A stretch of DNA of 64,000 bases from an uncultured Eubacterium sp. (GTDB lineage Bacteria > Bacillota > Clostridia > Lachnospirales > Lachnospiraceae), in contig CAKRGX010000009.1 of NCBI GenBank assembly GCA_934338065.1, positions 1 through 64,000 on the forward strand, given 5' to 3'. Below the pieces are notes generated by a model. That model was not told the DNA's origin and did not search any database. It saw only the letters and a program-made list of their open reading frames with translations. Made by a program: the position numbers and the translations under genes. How positions within the stretch are numbered: the stretch's first letter is position 1; every line of letters starts with the position of its first letter. This document shows, one piece after another, positions 43,210 to 52,633 of the stretch.

Positions 43210-44718
43210 GTGAAAACATTATTACAAAGAAAACTAAGTATCGTCGTGATTGCGTTACAACTTATTGTATCGGTACTATTCTGTGTTTATGTCGGAATGA
43301 CGGGGCTTGTGCCTGGTAAGTATATGGTGTTGATTGGTATTGTGGCGGCACTGCTGATGATATATCAGGTTTTTAGTCAGGCAACAAATTCCAGTTATAT
43401 TTTTGGACGTATTCTGGCTATTGTATTTGGTTTGATATTTTTTGTTGGTGCAAGATATATCAATCAGAGTATGGCAGCACTGCAGGATGTGGGTGGTGCT
43501 ACGACAAAGGTCGATGTGATTTCATTTTATGTATTAAAGGATGACCCGGCAAAAACAATTGCGGATGCACAGAATTATACTTTTGGTGTATTATCTATGC
43601 AGGATCGCGAAAATACAGATAAGGCATTAGCCGATGCAAAAGCAAAGGCAGGAAAGGAACTCAGTATAAAAGAGTATGACGATTCTCTTACCCTGGTCGA
43701 TGCGTTGTATGCAAAGGAAGTTCAGGCTATTGTCATTAATCAGAGTTTTTTGAATTCCATACAGGACAAATATAAGAGTTATTCAAAAGACACGCGTGAG
43801 CTGGAAAAGAGCGAAATCCGTTCACAGGTAGAAGAACTTGTTGATACCGATGTAACAACAAAACCATTTAATGTTTATATTAGTGGTATTGATGTTTATG
43901 GAAAGATTGCTCAGACAAGCCGTAGTGATGTGAATATTATTGCGACTGTGAACCCTGTCACAAAGAAGATTCTTCTGACATCTACCCCGCGTGATTATTA
44001 TGTTCCGTTGTATTCGAAGGGTGGCAAGTCTTATTCTGGTGGTATGCCGGATAAATTGACTCATGCCGGAATATATGGAATTGACTGTTCGATCAATACG
44101 CTTGAAAAGTTATATGATATTGATATTGATTACTATGTACGTGTGAATTTCACCAGTCTGAAGAAAATTGTGAATCTTCTAGGCGGCGTTGAAGTGTATT
44201 CTGATTATGACTTTATTTCTGACTGGGGGCCACATGGAGCAGGAACCCATTATAAGTTCAAAAAGGGATACAATAAAGTAAACGGTAAAAAGGCATTGGC
44301 ATTCTGCCGTGAGCGTCATCATTTTGCCAACGGTGATTATCAGCGGGGACGTGATCATCAGCATATGATTCAGGCTATTCTGAATAAGGCTATGTCACCG
44401 GCTATTCTTCGCAACTTCTCCAGTTTGTTGAAGGAGTCCAAGAATATGTTCCAGACAAGTATGTCAAAAGATAAGATCGTATCCATATGCAATATGCAGT
44501 TAAATGATATGGCAAAGTGGAAAATATCCTATGCCAATGCAGAAGGAACGGGAGCGAAAAAAACAACATTCTCTATCCGGTCTACCGCATTGTATGTATG
44601 CGAGCCAAATTATAGTTCGGTACAAAAGATTACAAAGCGTATTAACAAGGTTATGTCGGAAACGGAGAAGGATAAGGATAAGAAAAGCTCCAGTGACAAA
44701 AACGATGTTATAAAGTAA
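43210..44718 (+). CDS. LytR-CpsA-Psr (LCP) family wall glycopolymer ligase
   Basis: 502 residues. A GTG at 43210 follows GGAGG by 6 bases; the reading frame to 43168 overlaps the promoter and is rejected. Three N-terminal helices (residues ~10-90) are unusual, since most LCP proteins have one. They are followed by an accessory domain and the LCP catalytic domain: NVYISGIDVYGKIAQTSRSD, LTSTPRDYYVPL, KLTHAGIYGI, YYVRVNFTSLKKIVNLLGGV, GKKALAFCRERHHFANGDYQ and RGRDHQHMIQAIL. LCP enzymes attach teichoic acid or capsule from the lipid carrier to peptidoglycan on the outside. The location in this cluster strongly suggests that its product is the substrate. Confidence 0.9.
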   Translation: MKTLLQRKLSIVVIALQLIVSVLFCVYVGMTGLVPGKYMVLIGIVAALLMIYQVFSQATNSSYIFGRILAIVFGLIFFVGARYINQSMAALQDVGGATTKVDVISFYVLKDDPAKTIADAQNYTFGVLSMQDRENTDKALADAKAKAGKELSIKEYDDSLTLVDALYAKEVQAIVINQSFLNSIQDKYKSYSKDTRELEKSEIRSQVEELVDTDVTTKPFNVYISGIDVYGKIAQTSRSDVNIIATVNPVTKKILLTSTPRDYYVPLYSKGGKSYSGGMPDKLTHAGIYGIDCSINTLEKLYDIDIDYYVRVNFTSLKKIVNLLGGVEVYSDYDFISDWGPHGAGTHYKFKKGYNKVNGKKALAFCRERHHFANGDYQRGRDHQHMIQAILNKAMSPAILRNFSSLLKESKNMFQTSMSKDKIVSICNMQLNDMAKWKISYANAEGTGAKKTTFSIRSTALYVCEPNYSSVQKITKRINKVMSETEKDKDKKSSSDKNDVIK

Positions 44719-44735
44719 GTGTGAATAGTTAGCAG

Positions 44736-44756
44736 ACGGCCGCATTTTGCGGTCGT
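44736..44756 (+). terminator. Short hairpin between LCP and ligase-like genes
   Basis: ACGGCCGCA (44736-44744) pairs with TGCGGTCGT (44748-44756), nine pairs with one G-T. TTGTTGG follows instead of a T run, so it is at most a weak terminator or attenuator. Confidence 0.4.
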
Positions 44757-44782
44757 TTGTTGGTGATAAGTGGGGAAAAATT

Positions 44783-46249
44783 TTGATACAGAGATTACAG
44801 GATTTATTTATTGTCCTTCTTAAACCATGGATCCCGATTATGGGAAAGTTGAAGGACAAGACAAAATATCGGTTACTTACGCTATGCTTTGTAGTCGATC
44901 TTGTGTTGTTTTGTATTGTTCGCTATGGCTTACATAAAGAGAGCTATTTCTATAATACGGTATGTGGTATCTTTTTGATGTTTTTCATTGCGCTATTATC
45001 TTTGGATAGAACCTTAGTACACATTCATTGGCGGCGGTCGATGTCGATGGCCTGGTTTGGTATGTGCATTGCTTTTACCATATCGGATGTACTTGTTCCT
45101 AAGAAGATGTGTGGGCTTGGGCTGATTCTTGCGTTTGTCTTTACCGGTGTGTTTTTTGTCTGGCAGAATCATACACGAAAAGACCTGTTATGGAAATGCT
45201 TTAAAGATGCGGTTAAGTTGTCTTTCTGGCTGATGACGATTTTGTCTTTCCTGTTCCGACCGGAATATGAAGGTGTGAGGTATGCGGGAATTTTTACCAA
45301 TCCGAATACATTTGCTCTTTATCTTTTTATTATTATTTCTGTGTTTTTATCAGATCTTGACTGGATCGTGGAAACAGGACGGTCATGGAAAAAGAATGTG
45401 GACATATACCTTGGATTGGCTGTATGTGTGTTTTACTTAGAAAAAACGCAGGCGAGAACATCAATTGTTGCAATTCTTGCAATCGTTTTGTTATGGATCG
45501 TGTTGCGGACATATTTGTGTGCTAAAAATCATGTGTGGCGGTCTTTTCTTGTTAAATTGCTACAAGTGCTTTTGTTCTGCACGGTTATGTATCCGGTCTG
45601 TTCTTACTCTTTAAAGACTATTCCTAAGTTTGTGAATCATCCCATAGAATTTGCCGGGGAGTCACATTTTGGAAATGAGATACAGGATCCGAAGAAAGAT
45701 CCGGGCGAGGTAGTTGTGCCGGAGTACGACCATATGGAAAATGCTGAAACGAAGAGCAAAGATGCGATTGTTCCACAGAATGCATGGGAACGCATCTGGT
45801 ATAATATAAAATATTCAAAGGGCTTGAATGCGATTACTAATGGGCGCATTGACATTTATATGGCGTATCTGGATAAAATGAATTATAAGGGACACCGCAC
45901 TACTTCCATGGTTGTTGACGGAGAAAAGAAAAATCATTCACATAATAATTGGATCCAGTTTGGTTATACCTATGGAATCCTGAGTATGTTTTTTTATGCG
46001 GTTATTACAATTTTGGGAGTTGGATTTTCTCTTAAATTTTATTTACGGCATCGGCGGAAAAATGCCTCCTATGCATTTTTGATACCAGCAATCTGTGTAG
46101 GATTTGTAGTTGCAACACTTACGGAATGTCTGTTTCTGCCGTTTGAAGTATTTCCGGCGTTTACTTATTGGTTTGCGTTTGGTGATCTGTTTGTAAAGAA
46201 AGTTCCTAAAAATAAATTTTTACAAAGCTTGGAGGTTGACTATGAGTGA
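44783..46249 (+). CDS. O-antigen ligase / polymerase-like membrane protein
   Basis: About 488 residues with some ten membrane helices and one large extracytoplasmic loop. Key segments match the O-antigen ligase/Wzy family (PF04932): RYAGIFTNPNTFALYLFII before the loop and NHSHNNWIQFGYTYGILS after it. The loop holds an Asp/Glu/Lys-rich insert (EIQDPKKDPGEVVVPEYDHM). In Gram-positive clusters such proteins polymerise or transfer glycans on lipid carriers outside the cell. The start is uncertain: TTG at 44783 has TGGGGA 6 bases upstream, whereas the TTG at 44747 is inside a hairpin. Confidence 0.78.
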   Translation: MIQRLQDLFIVLLKPWIPIMGKLKDKTKYRLLTLCFVVDLVLFCIVRYGLHKESYFYNTVCGIFLMFFIALLSLDRTLVHIHWRRSMSMAWFGMCIAFTISDVLVPKKMCGLGLILAFVFTGVFFVWQNHTRKDLLWKCFKDAVKLSFWLMTILSFLFRPEYEGVRYAGIFTNPNTFALYLFIIISVFLSDLDWIVETGRSWKKNVDIYLGLAVCVFYLEKTQARTSIVAILAIVLLWIVLRTYLCAKNHVWRSFLVKLLQVLLFCTVMYPVCSYSLKTIPKFVNHPIEFAGESHFGNEIQDPKKDPGEVVVPEYDHMENAETKSKDAIVPQNAWERIWYNIKYSKGLNAITNGRIDIYMAYLDKMNYKGHRTTSMVVDGEKKNHSHNNWIQFGYTYGILSMFFYAVITILGVGFSLKFYLRHRRKNASYAFLIPAICVGFVVATLTECLFLPFEVFPAFTYWFAFGDLFVKKVPKNKFLQSLEVDYE

Positions 46250-47747
46250 AAAGAAAGCAAAAGTGATACGATATAGTGTCTGCTTTTTGTTACTTGGTAT
46301 GTTATGCTGGCTGTTTCCCTATACCGGTGATGATTGGGCATGGGGAAGTAAAATTGGCATAGAGCGGCTGAAGCTGTGGTTTGACAATTACAATGGACGG
46401 TATGTGGGAAATCTTGTTGTTCTGGCGATGACTCGTTCCAACTTGCTGAAGACGGTTACAATGTCTTTCTGCCTTACGGGAATTATTTTTTGTGCAGAGA
46501 GTATTTTTAAGAGAAAGTGGGTATTTTATGCTTCGACAGTCGTATTAGCTTTGATTCCTAAATTGATTCTTCGCCAGGCGGTAGTATGGACAGCAGGATT
46601 TTCCAATTATGTGACTTCTTTGTTTTTGACACTGATCTATATAGCTTATATTTATCCGATTTTTAACAAGGACAAAGAGTATCTGAAAACGAGATTTCGT
46701 GTGTGGCATTGTTTGCCGTTATTTGTGCTGGCAGCAGCAAACACATTGATCGTGGAGCATCTGACAATATATAATGTTGTTCTGGCAGTGGGAGTTCTTA
46801 TTTATACAATAGTTTGTTATCGTAAGATTTTTATTCCACATCTTGTCTATTTTGCCGGAAGTGTGGCAGGTGCTGTTTACATGTTCTCGAATAGTGCTTA
46901 TCATACGATCGCACAGAACCAGGACGGGTACCGGCAGATGGCAGATGGTGGAGTTATTGTCCGTGCTCTGCACAATTACGTGAATGAGATAGCAAAGCAT
47001 CTTTGTCTGAATAATGTCTGGGTAAATTTGGCGATACTCATTGTATGCTGGCTGTTGTATTGCCAGATAAAGGAACAGATGATAATAAAGAATGAAAAGC
47101 TGCTGGCAAAATTGTCGTTAACCGTGATCATGTTTTATAATGTATGGGCGTTGTTATCTTCCTTTGGCATTGCAACCTGGACAAAGCAGAAGTATCTTCT
47201 GCATGCAGAGGCAATCCTGGTTGTCCTTTACATGACTGCACTGATCAGTTTTACTGTAATGGCTGCTGTTCATGCCGGAAGATTATGGGAGATATTATTC
47301 TGGGATGCTTCGATTGTCTGTATTGCTGCTCCGCTGCTTGTTGTAAATCCGATCGGTGAACGCTGCTTTTTTGCAACATATATCATGTTTGCCATGCTTT
47401 TGATGGAATTAGCCTGTATGATGGAGCATGAAGCCCTGAAGAAAGTATTGAAGGGAAAGGCATTCTCTTATGCCTGCATGGTTATCAGCCTGGCAGGATT
47501 AGCCTTTTATCTTAATATTTTTACATCAATCTATCAAACAGATCAGGCTCGTCTGGCACGGATAGAAAGACAGGTGGCAAAGGGAAAGACTTCTGTGGAA
47601 ATCCTGCATCTGCCATATGAGTCTTACCTGTGGACTTCGACCCCGGAAAAAGAGCCCTGGATAGAACGATATAAATTATTTCACGGACTGCCGGAAGATC
47701 TTGAATTAAAGGCCGTGTGGGAATATAGCAGGAAAAAAAGCAAATGA
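46242..47747 (+). CDS. DUF6056-like multi-pass membrane protein
   Basis: 501 residues with roughly eleven helices. The N-terminus FPYTGDDWAWGSKIGIERL and NYNGRYVGNLVVLAMTRSN is typical of the DUF6056 group, which resembles GT-C glycosyltransferases in topology: an acidic Asp-Asp pair lies in the first outer loop. The C-terminal 60 residues are soluble. The ATG at 46242 follows GGAGG by 6 bases and overlaps the preceding gene by 8 bases. Probable role in decorating or building the exported glycopolymer; the donor is likely a polyprenyl-phosphate sugar such as that made by the next gene. Confidence 0.7.
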   Translation: MSEKKAKVIRYSVCFLLLGMLCWLFPYTGDDWAWGSKIGIERLKLWFDNYNGRYVGNLVVLAMTRSNLLKTVTMSFCLTGIIFCAESIFKRKWVFYASTVVLALIPKLILRQAVVWTAGFSNYVTSLFLTLIYIAYIYPIFNKDKEYLKTRFRVWHCLPLFVLAAANTLIVEHLTIYNVVLAVGVLIYTIVCYRKIFIPHLVYFAGSVAGAVYMFSNSAYHTIAQNQDGYRQMADGGVIVRALHNYVNEIAKHLCLNNVWVNLAILIVCWLLYCQIKEQMIIKNEKLLAKLSLTVIMFYNVWALLSSFGIATWTKQKYLLHAEAILVVLYMTALISFTVMAAVHAGRLWEILFWDASIVCIAAPLLVVNPIGERCFFATYIMFAMLLMELACMMEHEALKKVLKGKAFSYACMVISLAGLAFYLNIFTSIYQTDQARLARIERQVAKGKTSVEILHLPYESYLWTSTPEKEPWIERYKLFHGLPEDLELKAVWEYSRKKSK

Positions 47748-47767
47748 AATAGTACGGAGGATGGACC

Positions 47768-48718
47768 ATGGAAAAAAAAGATAAAAAAATATCGGTTGTT
47801 GTATCGGTATATAATGAAGAACTTTCATTAAATAGTTTTTATCATGTAACAAGTGATGTTTTAGAAAATTGTTCCTGGGACTACGAGTTGATTTTTGTCA
47901 ATGATGGAAGTGTGGATAACAGTATTGAGTTATTGAAGAAGTTTGCCCAGGAAAATTCTAAAGTAAAGGTAGTGGATTTTTCACGTAACTTTGGACATGA
48001 GGCGGCTATGATCGCTGGAATTGATCATGCCAGTGGTGACGGGATTGTCTGTATGGATGCGGATCTACAGCATCCGCCAGAGAGTATTCCGGATATGATT
48101 GCCAAGTTTGAAGAGGGGTATGAAGTTATTTCCATGATCCGTACCAAAAATGCCGATGCCGGACTGATCAAGCGTATTACATCGAGTGCGTTTTACAAGG
48201 TATTAAACATGGTGTCTCCGGTTAAATTTGAAAATAATTCTTCTGATTTCTTTGCTTTAGCCCGTCCGGTGGCTGATGTGCTTCGAAAAGAATATCGTGA
48301 GAAGATCCGTTATCTGAGAGGATATGTTCAGAGTATAGGGTTTCGAAAGACAACGTTGGAATTTGAGGCAAGAAAAAGAGAGGCCGGAGAGAGTAAGTAC
48401 AGTATTCGCAAGCTGTTGAAATTTTCCATGAATGCATTGTGTAGTTTTTCTGATATGCCGTTGAAGCTGGGAATGTATTCCGGGCTTTTTGTGGCGTTGT
48501 GTGGTTTTATCCTGATGGTAGTTACGATTATTAACAAAATAGTAAATGGAGCACCGGCAGGGTACTCTACCATTATTGTAGTTTTGTGCTTTATGTTTGC
48601 TGTGGTTCTTATGGTTATCGGCATTATAGGAGAATATATCGCCGTCCTGTTTGCAGAAATTAAGGACCGGCCGATCTATATTGTACGTGAAGTGTATGAA
48701 AGAGGAGATCAAGAATGA
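47768..48718 (+). CDS. GT2 polyprenyl-phosphate sugar synthase with two C-terminal helices
   Basis: 316 residues. The GT-A domain has SVVVSVYNEELSLNSFYHV, LIFVNDGSVDNS, FSRNFGHEAAMIAGIDHASG and the metal-binding DAD in VCMDADLQHPPESI. ARKREAGESKYSIRKLLKFS and two transmembrane helices (about 235-255 and 268-295) follow. This layout matches GtrB/DPM1-like and undecaprenyl-phosphate glucose synthases. It should charge undecaprenyl phosphate with one sugar for use by GT-C enzymes outside, such as the neighbouring DUF6056 and GT39-like proteins. It overlaps the next gene by 4 bases. Confidence 0.88.
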   Translation: MEKKDKKISVVVSVYNEELSLNSFYHVTSDVLENCSWDYELIFVNDGSVDNSIELLKKFAQENSKVKVVDFSRNFGHEAAMIAGIDHASGDGIVCMDADLQHPPESIPDMIAKFEEGYEVISMIRTKNADAGLIKRITSSAFYKVLNMVSPVKFENNSSDFFALARPVADVLRKEYREKIRYLRGYVQSIGFRKTTLEFEARKREAGESKYSIRKLLKFSMNALCSFSDMPLKLGMYSGLFVALCGFILMVVTIINKIVNGAPAGYSTIIVVLCFMFAVVLMVIGIIGEYIAVLFAEIKDRPIYIVREVYERGDQE

Positions 48719-51549
48719 AAATATCTGTAATAGTAGCAGCCTATAATGCAGAAAAATACGTGGCAGAAACATTGGAAAGTATAGGAGCTCAGACGATTGA
48801 TGATTATGAGATCATTGTTGTTAATGATGGCTCTTCGGATGGTACAATAGATATTTTGCGTGAATACGAAAACCGCCTGGATAATATGATTGTGATTGAC
48901 AAGGAAAATGGAGGACCTTCGTCGGCGCGTAATGCCGGGCTGGACATAGCAAAGGGAGAATTTGTGTATTTCTTTGATGCGGATGATGTCTTAGAATTAG
49001 ACGCATTGGAGGAATTATATGAGAGAGCACAGGATCGCCGGGCTGACCTTGTTATTGCCAAATATGACATTTTCAATCGTTTTAAGACATTTCCGGTTAA
49101 TGGAATCAATGATCTGGTCCGGTTGGATAAGATAGATAAATATGAACCACTGATTCTGTGGACATTTTCCTTATGCAATAAATTATTCCGACGTTCCATT
49201 ATTGAAAAATATGATTTGCGTCTGCCACCAATCTCATATTCGGAAGATGGTGCATTTTTAATGCGCTTTGTCTATCGCTGCAACCGGATTACCGGATTGG
49301 ACAAAGTTATCTTTCATTATCGCCGTATGTTTGATGGAGAGGCAGAGTCAATCACAGCATCGGTGTCTTCCTGGAAGATACGCGATTATATTGAGGCACA
49401 CCGGCTGATCACAGAGGCGGCGGAGAAGAGTATTTTGATTGATTTTCCACAATATCATTCGATTGAAGAAGTAAAAGAAAATAATGATGAGATTCATAAA
49501 TACCTGAATGAGATCAATCGAAAAGAACTTCAGATACTATTAGATCAGTTTTATGCGAAGTTTTGGACTTTGGACAAAGATACCGTTGCTCATCTGGTAA
49601 AGGAAATGAATCTGAAGCTTGCTTCACTTGATATGAGAGATCTGTCTATGTTGACAGATGCGCATCCGGAATTTTCGTTATGGCAGCTTGCTGTTGAAGA
49701 TGAAGACCTGCTCCGTCAGGCATGGTTTACGATTGCCCTTTATGGTGAGGAAGAACAGGAAGAGGAATTTCTAAATGTATTAAAAAGTTTAACGCTGCAA
49801 AATCTCATTGGTATCCGTATTGTGATGCCGCAAAGCATGAAACAGATTGTGGAACAAAGTGAGTACAGACAGAATAACATGTTTTATCTGCCAGCCGATT
49901 CACAGGACGAGCTTTATTATTGTGCTTTAGAAGAAACGCAGACACCGTATATATTATTTGCAGACAGCAAGGTATCCTATGCTAATAATGCTTTTAAATA
50001 TGCATTAAAGAATTTTATTAAATCTCCAGCAGACTTTTTGATCGAGTTAATCTATCATAGAAACTTTGGTGATATGCAGGCGGTGCTTCTTGATACGATT
50101 GCATTGAATTCTATCAAGACTGGTTATGAGTATAATGAGCGGATGGCAATGGATTATACTTTGGCAAATAAATTTTTCCGCACATCTTTTCTGCGGAAGT
50201 TAGCGCTTGACAAAAACAAAAAGCTGTTAGTACAGCTTCCGCAACTTCATGAAAGAGGGTACTATGCCTTTATGAATGATGGAATCGTCTTTTATGAGGA
50301 TGAAGAAGCCGGGTATGTGAATTATGTTGGAACACCGCAAAGTATTCCTATGATGAAGGAATATCTGGTAGACCGGGATGTTGATCTTGCCAGTCCGGCA
50401 TTATCTCCGGATCTGAGCGAAGTTATGCCTAAGATGCTTCGTTTTCCGGATCATAAGATCGGTCAGATCTTATTCCGCAAGATTGTGAATTTTATGCGCC
50501 GCTGCAAATTAAAAGATCAGGTTTTATTCTTTACAATCCGCCGCGATGGGGAACTGGAGGGGAATGCCAAGGCGTTATATCCGTATATTAAAGGCAGGAA
50601 GAAGATTTGCGCTAAGATGCTGCCACATGGTCCACTGACCAAATTAAAAATGTATTATTATACGATTACCAGTAAAGTGATCGTTACGGATGATTACGAT
50701 CGTTATCTTCGTCATTTTCAGCTCCGGCAAAGCCAGCGTGTGATCCAGCTATGGCATGCGTGTGGTGCATTCAAAAAGTTTGGACAACGGGGAACGAATA
50801 TGTCGATCCCTGCTGACCGCGCAACGCATGCGCAGTATAATCTGGTAATGGTCAGCAGTGATAAGATACGGGGAATCTATGCAGACGCTTTTGATGTAGA
50901 TGTTCATAAAGTAAAGGCACTTGGGTGTCCACGAACAGATACATTTTTTGACAAGCAGTTTATAACGGATACAAAGGAAAAAGTGTATGCTGCTTACCCG
51001 GAATTCCGAAACAAATATATTATTATTTATGCGCCAACATTTCGCGATATCGGAAATGACCGGACGGTCTTTACGCCGGATTTGGATTTTGAGCAGTTAT
51101 CCAAAGATCTTTTACCGGATCAGATGTTGATTGTCTGTCCTCATCCGGTGATGAAAAATAAAATAGTAGAAGAAGATTATGATAATATCAAGGTGGTTCG
51201 TGATTTCTCTACCAATGATATGATGTTTGTATCGGACATGCTGATCACCGATTACTCATCTGTTATATTTGAATATGCACTGCTTCGCAGGCCAATCGCA
51301 TTTTATTGCTATGATCTGCTGAATTACAATCGTGGTTTTTATTTGAATTATCCGGATGATCTGCCAGGAGATGTATATGAAAACCAGCAGGAACTTACGG
51401 CTTATCTTACTTCGCCGGATCAGCATAAAACAACTGAGAAATATGACCGGTTTATCGATAAATATATGTCAGCGTGTGACGGACACAGTTGTCAGCGTAT
51501 TGCTGATATGATTAACTCCTATATGGAAGGAGGAACTGAAAATGAGTAA
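48715..51549 (+). CDS. Three-domain fusion: GT2, degenerate GT2-like, CDP-glycerol transferase
   Basis: 944 residues. Residues 1-320 are a GT2 enzyme: SVIVAAYNAEKYVAETLES, IVVNDGSSDGT and metal site YFFDADDVLELDAL (88-90 DAD). Residues ~335-590 look like a second GT2-like fold that lacks key residues: SLTLQNLIGIRIVMPQS, TPYILFADSKVSYANNAF in the place of the DXD region, and LANKFFRTSFLRKLAL, parallel to LCNKLFRRSIIEKYDL in the first domain. Residues ~600-930 are a complete glycerophosphotransferase domain: IQLWHACGAFKKFGQRG, IIYAPTFRDIGND and DMLITDYSSVIFEYALLRRP. It can thus both add a sugar and transfer polyol-phosphate, as in alternating sugar/polyol-phosphate polymers. Start overlaps the preceding stop in ATGA; its end overlaps the next gene by 8 bases. 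Confidence 0.85.
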   Translation: MKISVIVAAYNAEKYVAETLESIGAQTIDDYEIIVVNDGSSDGTIDILREYENRLDNMIVIDKENGGPSSARNAGLDIAKGEFVYFFDADDVLELDALEELYERAQDRRADLVIAKYDIFNRFKTFPVNGINDLVRLDKIDKYEPLILWTFSLCNKLFRRSIIEKYDLRLPPISYSEDGAFLMRFVYRCNRITGLDKVIFHYRRMFDGEAESITASVSSWKIRDYIEAHRLITEAAEKSILIDFPQYHSIEEVKENNDEIHKYLNEINRKELQILLDQFYAKFWTLDKDTVAHLVKEMNLKLASLDMRDLSMLTDAHPEFSLWQLAVEDEDLLRQAWFTIALYGEEEQEEEFLNVLKSLTLQNLIGIRIVMPQSMKQIVEQSEYRQNNMFYLPADSQDELYYCALEETQTPYILFADSKVSYANNAFKYALKNFIKSPADFLIELIYHRNFGDMQAVLLDTIALNSIKTGYEYNERMAMDYTLANKFFRTSFLRKLALDKNKKLLVQLPQLHERGYYAFMNDGIVFYEDEEAGYVNYVGTPQSIPMMKEYLVDRDVDLASPALSPDLSEVMPKMLRFPDHKIGQILFRKIVNFMRRCKLKDQVLFFTIRRDGELEGNAKALYPYIKGRKKICAKMLPHGPLTKLKMYYYTITSKVIVTDDYDRYLRHFQLRQSQRVIQLWHACGAFKKFGQRGTNMSIPADRATHAQYNLVMVSSDKIRGIYADAFDVDVHKVKALGCPRTDTFFDKQFITDTKEKVYAAYPEFRNKYIIIYAPTFRDIGNDRTVFTPDLDFEQLSKDLLPDQMLIVCPHPVMKNKIVEEDYDNIKVVRDFSTNDMMFVSDMLITDYSSVIFEYALLRRPIAFYCYDLLNYNRGFYLNYPDDLPGDVYENQQELTAYLTSPDQHKTTEKYDRFIDKYMSACDGHSCQRIADMINSYMEGGTENE

Positions 51550-52573
51550 AAAAGAGCTTACCTTCCTTAGTACCCGCGGACGCGGGCTGGGGATTGACCT
51601 GGCATTGCTAAAATCAAAATTATCAGAAAAGTATGCCGGACAGTTAGCGTTTCGATTCTATCTGAATAATGAGATGCACAAAAATCCGTTAGCTGCACAC
51701 GGATTTCGCCGGGCAAAGAGAGAGTTTTGTGAGGGTATGACAAATGCAATCTGCCTGGATGCCTCACTTTCTTCCAATATGAGAAATCTTTTGGCAGAAG
51801 GAAAGCGTATTTTATTGTCTGTGCCATATGATTATCAATTTAAAAATATGTTGACAATAGAAACAGGGAAAAGTCTTAATCTTAATACATTAGCTTCTTT
51901 TGAGTATGTATTGGCAGGCTCTCCTTTTTCTGAGAGATTATTGAAACAGGCATATCGAAGACAGGAGAATCAGACGATCCTGCCTGCCACACTTCCTTTT
52001 GTGTGGGATCTGATGCAGGAAGATAAAAAGAAAGAGGCAGCAGAACACATTTACTATTATTTTCCGGAAGCAAGGGGAAAAAGGGTTCTTTCTATTATTG
52101 TTTATGGAGACAAAGAGAAAAAACGTAAAGACTGGGAACGTTTTTCAGTAAAAGAGTTTCTGAAAGGGCTGGAAGGGGATTATTTTGTATTTACCAACAG
52201 TGAGATATTAATGGAAAATTCGTTTTCTCTATCGAGTAGATATCGTGACCGGATTGGATATATTAACCGCATCATACCGGTGCAGCAGATTTTGTACGTG
52301 ACAGATGCATTAATTACCAATAATGGACGTTTTGCGGCGAGTTTTGCCTGCTATAATAAGCCAATCTGGGCGTGTTCGTATAATCGCAACTGGTTCGAAA
52401 AATATATGGCACACACATATCCGGGAATGTTTTTAACAGGCGCTGATCAGCTTATGCAGAGCTTTTCACAATTCAATCTTTCTGCAGAACAGGAGTCTTT
52501 TTGCAGAGATATGGTGTATGACAAAAAGGAGTCTCCATATGATGCGGTAAGGGATGTATTAGGATTGGAATAG
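51542..52573 (+). CDS. Divergent CDP-glycerol transferase-like protein
   Basis: 343 residues without a confident family hit by eye. The C-terminal third, QILYVTDALITNNGRFAASF then ACYNKPIWACSYN, aligns in position and pattern with MFVSDMLITDYSSVIFEYAL and LRRPIAFYCYD in the preceding gene. The key DYSS is replaced by NNGR, so if homologous the CDP-polyol site has changed. The N-terminus lacks the LWHxxG motif. There are no transmembrane segments. It may be a transferase with another donor or a non-catalytic partner. AGGAGG lies 10 bases before the ATG, and the gene overlaps the previous one by 8 bases. Confidence 0.55.
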   Translation: MSKKELTFLSTRGRGLGIDLALLKSKLSEKYAGQLAFRFYLNNEMHKNPLAAHGFRRAKREFCEGMTNAICLDASLSSNMRNLLAEGKRILLSVPYDYQFKNMLTIETGKSLNLNTLASFEYVLAGSPFSERLLKQAYRRQENQTILPATLPFVWDLMQEDKKKEAAEHIYYYFPEARGKRVLSIIVYGDKEKKRKDWERFSVKEFLKGLEGDYFVFTNSEILMENSFSLSSRYRDRIGYINRIIPVQQILYVTDALITNNGRFAASFACYNKPIWACSYNRNWFEKYMAHTYPGMFLTGADQLMQSFSQFNLSAEQESFCRDMVYDKKESPYDAVRDVLGLE

Positions 52574-52633
52574 TTGAAAACAATGGTCTAATGTGATAAG
52601 ATAACTATTAACAAAAATGAAAGGTGGAAAATT

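Noticed and set aside
44747..44782. TTG at 44747 as start of the ligase-like protein
   Set aside because: It lies in the loop of a nine-pair hairpin and has no ribosome site.
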